In this document: positions 18,869 through 26,987 of the stretch, one piece after another
How positions within the stretch are numbered: the first letter of the stretch is position 1
Layout: every line of letters begins with the position of its first letter
Origin: Salipaludibacillus sp047795645
Lineage (GTDB): Bacteria; Bacillota; Bacilli; Bacillales; Salisediminibacteriaceae
DNA: 64,000 nt
Direction: 5' to 3'
Assembly (NCBI RefSeq): GCF_047795645.1
Contig: NZ_CP181045.1
Coordinates: forward strand, 2,976,001 to 3,040,000
The notes under the pieces: model-generated
The model's database searches: none
The model's input: only the letters and a program-made list of their open reading frames with translations
Told to the model about the DNA's origin: nothing
Translations under genes and position numbers: made by a program

Positions 18869-19891
18869 ATGAGACTGACGATTAAACAAATTGCAGAGTT
18901 AGCAGGTGTTTCTAGAGGTACCGTATCGAAAATTATTAATAATTACACTGATGTAGGTGAAGATACGCGGCGTAAAGTCACGAAAATAATGGAGGAAAAT
19001 AATTATAGACCTTCTTATTCTGCGAAGACATTGGCAAGCAAAAAAACAAATGTTATTGGTGTTATCTATGCAGGGGAAGTGAATGCAGACTTCAACCACC
19101 CTTTTTTCGTTGATGTCATCGATTCATTCAAAAAAGTCATTGGTGGCATGGGCTATGACTTAATGTTTTTTTCAAACGAAAATTTTATGAAAGAAAGTGA
19201 AGATTATTTAGCGAGGTGCCAGCATTATAATGTTGATGGTTGCCTCATTATTGGTGGGGGAAATATTCAGCCTTCTGTATATGACTTAGATAAAAGTATT
19301 ATCCCTTGTATTGGGCTTGATATCGAATTATCAGGTGATACCTCTGCTCATGTGACCTCCGATACTTATCAGTTTACAAATGACGTTATCGAACACTTCT
19401 GTGAGCTTGGTCACAATGAAATTGCACATATTAGTGGTGGATTCAGCTCCCAAATTTCACGTATACGGATAGACTATTTTAGGGAAGCAATGAAAAGATT
19501 CCAACTTCCTCTTCAAGACAATTGGATACTTGAAGGTGATTTCTTTGAGAATAGTGGCTACTCATGCATGTTACAACTCTTAGAGTCTGACCATGTTCCT
19601 CATGCAATTTTTACTTCTTCAGACTTAATGGCTTTCGGAGCCATCAAAGCCATTAAAAAAAGTAATTATCCACTTGAAGATTTTGCAATTGTTGGGCTCG
19701 ATGATATTCACGCGGCAAAATACTTTTCCCCACCTATAACAACAGTTAGACAAAATAAGAGAGGATTAGGTGAAGAAGCTGCATACGCACTATCGAAACT
19801 AATGAATGGACTTCAATTAGAGAAAAAGATTATTATAGATGCTCAACTAATTGTCCGAGAATCGTCTAATAAATCTAAAATATCCACTTGA
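18869..19891 (+). CDS. LacI-family repressor (CelR/CebR-like), copy 1
   Basis: This 340-residue repressor has an N-terminal LacI helix-turn-helix (IKQIAELAGVSRGTVSKIINN), a hinge helix (RPSYSAKTLASK) and a periplasmic-binding-protein-like sugar domain. ATG at 18869 follows AAGGGGAA; upstream in-frame starts lack a ribosome site. It converges on a close paralogue at 19954-20973 and sits between the cellulase gene and the importer. Four matching palindromic operators nearby suggest it controls the cellulose regulon, probably released by cellobiose or a cellodextrin. Confidence 0.9.
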   Translation: MRLTIKQIAELAGVSRGTVSKIINNYTDVGEDTRRKVTKIMEENNYRPSYSAKTLASKKTNVIGVIYAGEVNADFNHPFFVDVIDSFKKVIGGMGYDLMFFSNENFMKESEDYLARCQHYNVDGCLIIGGGNIQPSVYDLDKSIIPCIGLDIELSGDTSAHVTSDTYQFTNDVIEHFCELGHNEIAHISGGFSSQISRIRIDYFREAMKRFQLPLQDNWILEGDFFENSGYSCMLQLLESDHVPHAIFTSSDLMAFGAIKAIKKSNYPLEDFAIVGLDDIHAAKYFSPPITTVRQNKRGLGEEAAYALSKLMNGLQLEKKIIIDAQLIVRESSNKSKIST

Positions 19892-19918
19892 ACTTATAAA
19901 TGTTCAAGTGGATTTTTA
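19882..19918. terminator. Bidirectional terminator between the two LacI-family genes
   Basis: ATCCACTTGAAC (19882-19893) pairs perfectly with GTTCAAGTGGAT (19902-19913), followed by TTTT. The stop codon of the first repressor lies inside the left arm. Confidence 0.8.
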
Positions 19919-19953
19919 GATTTAATGGCAGTAGGAAAACACTAGTTAAACGA

Positions 19954-20973
19954 TTATTCTATCTTTTTCCTTTTTGTCGAGTTTCGAACCACAAGTTCAG
20001 GGTCCAAATAGATTGGTTTTTGTTTCTCTCCTGAAGATATGAGTAAACACAGTTTTTCAGCCAAAGATCTTCCTAGCAACTCTTTGTCTTGGCGGATTGT
20101 TGTTAAGGATGGTGCAATGTACTGCGCAGCAGGGATATCATCAACACCGACAATCGCGAATTCTGAAACATCAAGTTTGCTATCACGAATCGCTTCCATC
20201 GCTCCGATTGCCATTAAATCAGAGGAAGCGAATATAGCTTCTGGGACACGCCCAACTTCAATTAGACGTTTTACATGATCATAACCACTTGTCTCAAAAA
20301 AATCGCCAATCATGATCCATTCTTCAACTATCGACAATTGATAGTTCTTCATACTCTCCAAAAAACCCTCTTTTCGTTGCCTAGAAATAATCGATGTATC
20401 TTCGCTACCAATAAAAGCAATTTTACGGTAGTTTAAGTCATAAAGGTGCTTAACAACTAGTTGAGAGATTTTCTTATGATTAGTCATAACATAACTTGAC
20501 GTTACTCCCGTTAACTCCAAGTCAATCCCAACACTAGGGACTGAACTTGCATCAAGGTGGGTGATGGATGGTTCTACTTCTTCCCCACTAATAACAACAC
20601 ACCCATCGACACCGTAATGAACACAACGTTCGAGGTAATCTTCTTTCCCTTCATGAAACTTTTCATTTGAAAAAAACAGTAAGTCATATCCTTTTTTACC
20701 TATCGTTTTTTTAAACGCATCCAGAACATCTATAAAAAAAGGATGGTTGAAACCAGCATTAACTTTGCCGGCATAGATTACACCAATCACATTTGTTGAT
20801 TTACTAGCCAGCGACTTTGCAGAGTATGAAGGACGGTAATGATGTTCTTCCATAATCTTTAATACTCTTTTTTTCGTTTCTTCGTTAATATCGTCATAGT
20901 TATTAATAATTTTTGATACTGTCGAAGGTGCTAGTCCGGCAATTTTAGCAATTTCCTTAATCGTTAGCTTCAC
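19954..20973 (-). CDS. LacI-family repressor (CelR/CebR-like), copy 2
   Basis: This is a close paralogue of the repressor at 18869-19891, with the same helix-turn-helix layout (IKEIAKIAGLAPSTVSKIINN), hinge (RPSYSAKSLASK) and sugar domain. Many segments are near-identical, for example GFNHPFF and IFASSDLMA with small changes. It is the last gene of the importer operon, 31 bases after the second permease, so it is likely autoregulated through the operators at 24412-24548. The GTG at 20973 is chosen because AAGGAG lies nine bases upstream and the N-terminus then matches the paralogue; an earlier GTG overlaps the ribosome site. Confidence 0.9.
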   Translation of the reverse strand: MKLTIKEIAKIAGLAPSTVSKIINNYDDINEETKKRVLKIMEEHHYRPSYSAKSLASKSTNVIGVIYAGKVNAGFNHPFFIDVLDAFKKTIGKKGYDLLFFSNEKFHEGKEDYLERCVHYGVDGCVVISGEEVEPSITHLDASSVPSVGIDLELTGVTSSYVMTNHKKISQLVVKHLYDLNYRKIAFIGSEDTSIISRQRKEGFLESMKNYQLSIVEEWIMIGDFFETSGYDHVKRLIEVGRVPEAIFASSDLMAIGAMEAIRDSKLDVSEFAIVGVDDIPAAQYIAPSLTTIRQDKELLGRSLAEKLCLLISSGEKQKPIYLDPELVVRNSTKRKKIE

Positions 20974-21004
20974 TTGCGTTGACTCCTTCACTGCCTTAGT
21001 CCAG

Positions 21005-21859
21005 TTAATTTTTCACTGCACCATCGGTAATACTTTTAATAAACAATTTATTGAAAAGTAAAAATACAACAATAAGTGGTACTGTCGCCCAGAACGTACC
21101 GGACAAGATCATTCCAAAATCACGTACTCTGTCATCCATAAGTGAACGAAGAGCAACTTGAATTGTTTGTGCAGATTGATCTTGTAAGACAACGAGTGGC
21201 CAGAGATAATCTCCCCATATTGTCATATACACAATGATTCCTAAGGTCGCGAAAGCTGGTAATATCGTAGGTACGACGATATTCCAATACACTCTAAAAT
21301 TAGAGCATCCATCGATTCGAGCAGCTTCAATTAACTCATCTGGGATTGCAGAACTTATATATTGCCTCATCCAAAAAATACCAAATGCATTCATTAAGCC
21401 AGGTACTATGACAGCATATAAAGAACTAAGCCATCCTAATTTAGTAATAATAAAGTATTGAGGTATAAGCCCCAATTGCGGTGGAACCATCATCGTAGCC
21501 AAAATAAAGATAAATAGAACATTCCGCCCTTTAAACTTTAATTTAGCAAAAGCATATCCTGCTAACGAACAAAGAAATAATACACCTAGCGTAATGGATG
21601 TAGCTACAATTAAGGAATTTAGCATCGCTCCAAAAAAAGGAATACTATTTAATACATTTTCGAAGTTTATGACTAATTGATCGCCAGGTAACATTGCTGG
21701 CGGCGTTTCGTTTATCACTCTATTCTCATTTGTTGCCATTACAAACATCCAATAAAATGGGAAGAGAGAAGCAAATGAGAATAGAATCAATAGGATATAA
21801 GTAAATATCTTAGAAAGAGAATATTTTTTTGCTCCAACTTCTACCTGTCTTTTACTCAT
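21005..21859 (-). CDS. CUT1 sugar ABC permease, MalG/CebG type
   Basis: This is the second permease of the cello-oligosaccharide importer. It is 284 residues with about six membrane segments and an EAA loop (EAARIDGCSNFRVYW, then VPTILP). Its start overlaps the stop of the preceding permease gene by four bases (ATGA), indicating translational coupling. The operon order is binding protein, two permeases, LacI repressor. The cellulase, GH1 enzyme and shared operators suggest cellobiose or cellodextrin as substrate; this is inferred. Confidence 0.9.
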   Translation of the reverse strand: MSKRQVEVGAKKYSLSKIFTYILLILFSFASLFPFYWMFVMATNENRVINETPPAMLPGDQLVINFENVLNSIPFFGAMLNSLIVATSITLGVLFLCSLAGYAFAKLKFKGRNVLFIFILATMMVPPQLGLIPQYFIITKLGWLSSLYAVIVPGLMNAFGIFWMRQYISSAIPDELIEAARIDGCSNFRVYWNIVVPTILPAFATLGIIVYMTIWGDYLWPLVVLQDQSAQTIQVALRSLMDDRVRDFGMILSGTFWATVPLIVVFLLFNKLFIKSITDGAVKN

Positions 21860-22809
21860 TTTACTCCCCTCCTAGGTGATTCAGATAACCTATTAGCAAT
21901 AAATAGATTTGTCAATGCAAGTATGATAATGATAAAGAACAATACAATTGCTGTCGCTGAAGCCGTTCCAAAGTAGTTACTTCCAAACGCTTCTCGATAA
22001 AGGTATAATACGACTGTAATTCCCTCTTCTCGCCCACTTCGTCCTTGGAAAATTTGTGGTTCAGCGAACACTTGAAGTGCTCCAATCGTAGATGTGAATA
22101 CAGTAAAATAAATAAATGGTTTCAGCATTGGAACAGTTATATACCAGATTTGCTGTCTAAGCGATGCTCCATCAATTTTCGCTGCTTCATATAAATCATT
22201 TGAAATACTCTGCATACCAGCAAGGTAAATAATTGTATTATATCCAACCCACCGCCAAAAAATCATCACCGAAATCGCAAATTTTGTCCCCCATTCTGAA
22301 CGAGACCACGTAATAGGTTCCATTCCGAATAAACCAATAAATGAGTTAACTATTCCACCTTCTTGATTACTAAATATAACGCTAAATACAATTGCAACCG
22401 CAACAATTGAAGTTACATATGGTAAGAATATTGCAACTCGAAAAACATTTGTAAAACGTATTAACGCTGAATTTAAAGCAAATGCTACTAGTAACCCGAC
22501 CACTAATTGAGGAGCTGTTCCCATTAGCCCCATAATAATCGTGTTATAAATTGACTTCCAAAAGAGCGGGTCGTTGAATATGATATTAAAATTATTGATT
22601 CCGACAAACACCATATCTCCCAGGCCATCCCAACGGAAAAATGCTAGATAAAAACTAAACAAAATTGGAAATAAACCAAAAACCGCAAAAAGTATATAGA
22701 AAGGGGAAATAAACAAGTAACCAGACCACATGTTTCTTTTTTCCTGACTCATTTTATTTTTTTTAGGTTTATTTGTTTGCATCTTTACTTCTTCAAGATT
22801 TGTCGACAC
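21856..22809 (-). CDS. CUT1 sugar ABC permease, MalF/CebF type
   Basis: This is the first permease of the importer, about 317 residues. It has a charged cytoplasmic N-terminus, six to seven membrane segments and an EAA loop (EAAKIDGASLRQQIW, then VPMLKP). It starts at GTG 22809, eight bases after GGAGG; the ATA/CTT-preceded upstream start read by simple ORF calling has no ribosome site. It lies 99 bases after the binding-protein gene with an RNA hairpin between them. It forms the membrane channel with the permease at 21005-21859. Confidence 0.9.
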   Translation of the reverse strand: MSTNLEEVKMQTNKPKKNKMSQEKRNMWSGYLFISPFYILFAVFGLFPILFSFYLAFFRWDGLGDMVFVGINNFNIIFNDPLFWKSIYNTIIMGLMGTAPQLVVGLLVAFALNSALIRFTNVFRVAIFLPYVTSIVAVAIVFSVIFSNQEGGIVNSFIGLFGMEPITWSRSEWGTKFAISVMIFWRWVGYNTIIYLAGMQSISNDLYEAAKIDGASLRQQIWYITVPMLKPFIYFTVFTSTIGALQVFAEPQIFQGRSGREEGITVVLYLYREAFGSNYFGTASATAIVLFFIIIILALTNLFIANRLSESPRRGVK

Positions 22810-22860
22810 CGTCAAAACCTCCTTTTTATGTAGCAAGTATTGTATATACTCTTGGACAAC

Positions 22861-22893
22861 AAGAGGAGATCCAATTGGCTCAGACCTCCTCCG
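22861..22893 (-). other. Hairpin between binding-protein and permease genes
   Basis: GAGGAG (22863-22868) pairs with CTCCTC (22886-22891), extended through a bulge. There is no strong T-run directly after it on the minus strand. It may stabilise the binding-protein part of the mRNA, as is known for other CUT1 operons. Confidence 0.45.
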
Positions 22894-22908
22894 TCCTTTT
22901 TGTATCTA

Positions 22909-24267
22909 TTAACGGTTGATTCGTTGATCAACTCTGTCAAGCATGCTTTCCCACTCATCATCTGGATCAGCACCATCTAATACATTGTAAAGACCATCTA
23001 CCATTTCGTCATTGACATCAGAATAATTAGGACCAGTGTAATTATGCTCTACTACTTCAGCTGCCTCTGCGAATATGCGAGCTGTTTCTTGACCGCCGAA
23101 ATAATCATCCGTATAATTTTGAAATTCTTCCATTTCATAAACATCAGGTGAAGAAGGGAATAGACCCATATTTAGAAATGCTTCCAATTGCATTTCCGGC
23201 GATAGTAACCAATTTAAAAACGCGTAAGCTTCTTCTGGATGTTCACTTTGCGCTGGAACTGTGATCCAAGAACCGCCCCAGTTTCCAGCACCTTCAGGAA
23301 GTGTTGCCATTCTCCAATTTTCTTCATCTGGTGCATTATCTTTTATAACACCTTGCATCCAAGCTGGAGCTAACAATGTTGCATAGCTGCCTTCTTCCAT
23401 TCCAGATCCCCACTCAGGTGACCATAACTCATAACTTCCAACATAGCCTTCGGCAATCATTTCCGCTGTGAAGTCATACGCCTCTCGCATTTCTGGATTT
23501 GTTTCAAGTAGAAGCTCGTTTTCTGGATTAAAATAAAGCTCCTCACTTTGATCACGTAATGCGTTGAAAATTAATTCTGGGTTATCAGTCATCGGTTTCC
23601 CAGTTTCTTCAAAAATAGTTGCCGCTGCATCAAAATAATCATCCCAAGTTGCCATCATCGATTCAACAGCTTCTGGTGAAGAGTCAAGTCCCGCTTCTTC
23701 GAACACATCAGCGCGATAGAACATAACAGTTGGACCAATATCAGTCGGTAGTCCAAATAAGTAATCAGCGTCTGAGTCTTGACCAAGTTGCCATACCCAA
23801 TCAAGGTATTGGCCTTCCATTTCACCAGCACCAAACTCATTTAAATTATAAAAACTGTCTTCAGCACCACGGTACCGTTCGAGTTCGGCAACTTCTAATG
23901 CTGCCATATCTGGTGCTCCACTTCCTGCTGATAGCGCTGTAAAGAGGTTATTGTGGTGGTCCTCCATGTCTATTTCTTGAAATTCTATTGAGATATGTGG
24001 ATTTTCTTCCATGTATTGTTCAGCAAGATCTGGATAGCCTGTAGCTCCAAACAGCCAAAAATTTAATGATACTTCTTCTTGGTCACCAGCATCGTTATCA
24101 TTATTGACATCATTATTATCATTACCGGCGTTATTCTCATTTTCAACTTCATTTACATCTTCATTGTTGTTATTGTTATCAGCAGTTGTTTCTTCATTGT
24201 TATCTCCACAAGCAGCCAGAGACAACACCAAACCTAAGCTCATAACACTAATTAGATATTTTTTCAT
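22909..24267 (-). CDS. Cello-oligosaccharide-type ABC binding lipoprotein
   Basis: This extracellular solute-binding protein (family 1) begins with a lipoprotein signal ending LAAC. An Asn/Asp/Glu-rich linker of about 45 residues follows, then the two-lobed binding domain with many Trp and Tyr residues. The total is 452 residues. ATG at 24267 follows GGGGGAAG; an in-frame ATG 14 codons earlier lacks a site. Its promoter (24436-24464) is followed by a LacI-type operator and a second operator lies upstream. The strongly acidic composition fits a salt- or alkali-adapted cell surface. The ligand is inferred from context to be a cellodextrin. Confidence 0.9.
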   Translation of the reverse strand: MKKYLISVMSLGLVLSLAACGDNNEETTADNNNNNEDVNEVENENNAGNDNNDVNNDNDAGDQEEVSLNFWLFGATGYPDLAEQYMEENPHISIEFQEIDMEDHHNNLFTALSAGSGAPDMAALEVAELERYRGAEDSFYNLNEFGAGEMEGQYLDWVWQLGQDSDADYLFGLPTDIGPTVMFYRADVFEEAGLDSSPEAVESMMATWDDYFDAAATIFEETGKPMTDNPELIFNALRDQSEELYFNPENELLLETNPEMREAYDFTAEMIAEGYVGSYELWSPEWGSGMEEGSYATLLAPAWMQGVIKDNAPDEENWRMATLPEGAGNWGGSWITVPAQSEHPEEAYAFLNWLLSPEMQLEAFLNMGLFPSSPDVYEMEEFQNYTDDYFGGQETARIFAEAAEVVEHNYTGPNYSDVNDEMVDGLYNVLDGADPDDEWESMLDRVDQRINR

Positions 24268-24399
24268 TTTTACTTCCCCCATAATTTTCAATTTGTAATA
24301 CCGAACCACAAATTAACGCTTACATTACCCTAGAAATCAGTATTTATCACCTCCTGAAATATTTGGAAATTATTAAACTATGATTCTAAAACAAGGGAA

Positions 24400-24413
24400 T
24401 GAAAGCGGTTTAC
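24400..24413. promoter_or_regulatory. Candidate cre site at the importer promoter
   Basis: TGAAAGCGGTTTAC matches a CcpA cre except at the last two bases. It touches the repressor operator at 24412 and lies downstream of the -10 box, so CcpA binding would block transcription. Confidence 0.35.
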
Positions 24414-24427
24414 TAAACCGGTTTCGT
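24412..24427. promoter_or_regulatory. LacI-type operator at the importer start site
   Basis: ACTAAACCGGTTTCGT lies 8 to 24 bases downstream of the -10 box on the minus strand, covering the likely transcription start. An identical 16-mer occurs at 24533-24548. Confidence 0.75.
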
Positions 24428-24435
24428 TAATTTGC

Positions 24436-24464
24436 ATTCTACTTGCTGATTTTATCTTTGTCAA
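24436..24464 (-). promoter_or_regulatory. Sigma-A promoter of the importer operon
   Basis: On the minus strand TTGACA (24464-24459) and TAGAAT (24441-24436) are separated by 17 bases. The operator 24412-24427 follows directly. Confidence 0.75.
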
Positions 24465-24532
24465 CTACTATTTCATAAATTTTGTAATAATATTGCTCAT
24501 TGACATTCTATAATCTGTTATTTATCCTTATA

Positions 24533-24548
24533 ACTAAACCGGTTTCGT
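24533..24548. promoter_or_regulatory. Upstream LacI-type operator of the importer operon
   Basis: This is identical to the operator at 24412-24427 and centred 121 bases from it, on the other side of the promoter. The pair could support DNA looping. The remainder of the 24268-24695 gap is AT-rich with no further gene. Confidence 0.7.
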
Positions 24549-24695
24549 AAATTTTAAGTGAGGAGGGAATTTTTTAAAAAATAAAATTCAAAGTTTATTA
24601 TCGATGTAAGTCACTGTAAAAAACAGTATAAATTTATTCACTTGCTACATCTTCTTTGGCTACAATCGTAAAATGATCAAGTATCAACGTGATAT

Positions 24696-25331
24696 TTAAG
24701 AATTTGAATCATCCATTTTTAATTTAGATGTATTTTTTATTACAACTACTACAATTAATAAACTTGCTACACTTACTGTAAAAAATAAATATACTACTGG
24801 AAATTGATAGCTGATATAGTGAATGATTACTAGACTCATTAAGATTGATATTGTTAGCGATGGTGAAGTAAGACCGTATATAAATGCGTATTTAATAGTT
24901 TGTACGATCGTTGATTTCAAAATAACTAATAAAGCAAAGCTAAATATAAGTACAATCACATAAAGAATCGACAAAAAACCAACCAATCCTAACAATACTG
25001 GTACTAAGAAATGATCCAATCTAAAGATAAAATAAAAGTCAAAATACAAAGCAAAACCTACGAATAAAAATATAAACCAAAGAACATTTGCTTTAACAAA
25101 GTTTTCTTTATATATATGCCAAAAATGATTAAAAGTACTTTCTTGGATTTGTTCATGTTTTAACCATCGATGAATAACACCACAAACAGCTGTTGTAGCA
25201 GGGCCAATTCCAAAAACTAATAAACCAAGCATTGAAAATAAGATCCACAAAATATTCATTATTGCTAATCTATAAATCCATAATGAATAAAATTGTAATT
25301 TTCCATAAGTCATATTTTTATCGAATCCCAT
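24696..25331 (-). CDS. DUF624 / YesL-like membrane protein
   Basis: This is a 211-residue polytopic membrane protein with about five or six hydrophobic segments. The N-terminal pattern (MGF then ILWILFSMLGLLVFGIGPATTA) is typical of the YesL/DUF624 family, which often sits beside CUT1 sugar importers and YesMN systems. Its molecular role is not established. The ATG at 25331 is preferred by family start; a GTG at 25340 with AAGGA close by is an alternative. It is transcribed away from the GH1 gene, and their shared upstream region holds an operator. Confidence 0.8.
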   Translation of the reverse strand: MGFDKNMTYGKLQFYSLWIYRLAIMNILWILFSMLGLLVFGIGPATTAVCGVIHRWLKHEQIQESTFNHFWHIYKENFVKANVLWFIFLFVGFALYFDFYFIFRLDHFLVPVLLGLVGFLSILYVIVLIFSFALLVILKSTIVQTIKYAFIYGLTSPSLTISILMSLVIIHYISYQFPVVYLFFTVSVASLLIVVVVIKNTSKLKMDDSNS

Positions 25332-25377
25332 AAGTATCACCCGGTCCTTGCTTTATAGAAAAACAATCAAAGTCGTT

Positions 25378-25406
25378 TTGACAAAGTAATTGAAGTCTAT
25401 TATAAT
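25378..25406 (+). promoter_or_regulatory. Sigma-A promoter of the beta-glucosidase operon
   Basis: TTGACA (25378-25383) and TATAAT (25401-25406) are both perfect consensus hexamers with 17-base spacing. The operator at 25411-25426 follows four bases later, so this strong promoter should be off without inducer. Confidence 0.85.
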
Positions 25407-25410
25407 TTTA

Positions 25411-25426
25411 ACGAAATCGATTTCGT
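25411..25426. promoter_or_regulatory. Perfect LacI-type operator before GH1
   Basis: ACGAAATCGATTTCGT is a perfect 16-base palindrome covering the expected +1 of the promoter at 25378-25406. It is the best-conserved member of the four-operator set. Confidence 0.8.
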
Positions 25427-25529
25427 AATATTTTCATCTTACAGATTTATTTCAAGATTGTAAATATAAATACTTTTAATGAATCAGACGCTATTTAAAA
25501 TCTAATTTTATAGTAGGAGAGGATTAACT

Positions 25530-26984
25530 ATGTTTCACAAACACATTCAACCATTTCCCGATAACTTTCTTTGGGGTTCCGCTTCAGCTGCATACCAAAT
25601 TGAAGGGGCTTGGAATCAGGATGGAAAAGGACCTTCTGTATGGGATGTATATACAAAAAAAGAAGGCACTACTTATAAAAATACTAATGGTGACGTAGCT
25701 GTCGATCACTACAATCACCTTGAAGAAGATGTGAACTTAATGGTCGAAATGGGATTAAAAGCATATCGATTTTCGATATCTTGGTCTCGTATTTTTCCAA
25801 CAGGAAAGGGATCTGTTAATGAAGCAGGTTTGGCTTTCTACGATCGCTTAATAAATTTATTAATAGAAAACCAGATCGAACCTATTATTACAGTATATCA
25901 TTGGGATCTTCCCCAAGCACTTATGGATGAATATGGTGGATGGGAATCAAGAGATATCATTGACGATTTTAATGACTATTGTATCAGCCTATTTAACCGC
26001 TATGGAGATAGAGTAAAATATTGGGTAACATTGAACGAGCAAAATGTTTTTATAGGGCTTGGGTACCGCTCAGGCATTCATCCCCCTGGAGTTAAAGACT
26101 TAAAGCGGATGTATCAAGCAAATCATATTGCAAATCTAGCAAATGCAAAGGCGATTCAATCATTTAGAAAAATTGTAAAAAACGGTCATATTGGACCGAG
26201 TTTTGCTCATGGGCCCGTCTATCCAATCGACAGCCATCCCGCTAATATTCTTGCTGCGGAAAATGCGGAAGAAATGAACAACCATTGGTACATGGATGTC
26301 TATGCATGGGGAGAATACCCCAAAGCTACGATGAATTACCTTAAAAGAGAGGGGTTAGCCCCTGTTATTGAAGAAGGTGATCTTGCTTTATTGAAAGAAG
26401 GAAAGCCGGATTTTATGGGCGTAAACTACTATCAAACAGCAACGGTTGCAAGCAACCCTCTTGATGGTGTTGGAGAAGGAAAAATGAATACTTCTGGGAA
26501 AAAAGGGACTTCTGAAGAATCTGGTATCCCAGGATTGTTCAAAAGCGTGAAAAACCCGCACCTTGAAACAACAAATTGGGATTGGGTCATTGACCCTGTT
26601 GGTTTAAGGACTTCGATGAGAAGAATTAACAACCGATATCAACTTCCTATCTTGATTTCAGAAAATGGGCTAGGAGAATTTGATAAATTGGAGCATGGTG
26701 ACAAAGTTAATGATGACTACCGAATCGATTATATTAATCAGCATGTACTACAAATCCAGCAAGCGATCTCCGACGGTGTTGAAATTATCGGTTATTGCAC
26801 ATGGTCATTTACTGACTTATTAAGTTGGCTAAATGGATACCAAAAACGCTATGGTTTTGTCTATGTAGATCGAGATGAAGATGGCCCTAAAGAATTGAGA
26901 AGAATCAAGAAGAAAAGCTATCATTGGTATTCGAAAGTCATTTCAACCAATGGGGAAAACCTTCATCGAAAGGATGGTGAATAA
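25530..26984 (+). CDS. GH1 beta-glucosidase
   Basis: This is a 484-residue cytoplasmic GH1 enzyme without a signal peptide. The N-terminal signature FLWGSASAAYQIEG is present. The acid/base is Glu170 (TLNEQN) and the nucleophile Glu378 (ISENG). The aglycone-end motif SWLNGYQKRYGF has Trp where typical 6-phospho-beta-glucosidases have the phosphate-contacting Ser, which with an ATP-driven rather than PTS importer favours unphosphorylated cellobiose. A phospho-substrate cannot be excluded because a sugar kinase gene follows. ATG follows TAGGAGAGG. Expression should be controlled by the operator over its promoter. Confidence 0.92.
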   Translation: MFHKHIQPFPDNFLWGSASAAYQIEGAWNQDGKGPSVWDVYTKKEGTTYKNTNGDVAVDHYNHLEEDVNLMVEMGLKAYRFSISWSRIFPTGKGSVNEAGLAFYDRLINLLIENQIEPIITVYHWDLPQALMDEYGGWESRDIIDDFNDYCISLFNRYGDRVKYWVTLNEQNVFIGLGYRSGIHPPGVKDLKRMYQANHIANLANAKAIQSFRKIVKNGHIGPSFAHGPVYPIDSHPANILAAENAEEMNNHWYMDVYAWGEYPKATMNYLKREGLAPVIEEGDLALLKEGKPDFMGVNYYQTATVASNPLDGVGEGKMNTSGKKGTSEESGIPGLFKSVKNPHLETTNWDWVIDPVGLRTSMRRINNRYQLPILISENGLGEFDKLEHGDKVNDDYRIDYINQHVLQIQQAISDGVEIIGYCTWSFTDLLSWLNGYQKRYGFVYVDRDEDGPKELRRIKKKSYHWYSKVISTNGENLHRKDGE

Positions 26985-26987
26985 CCA

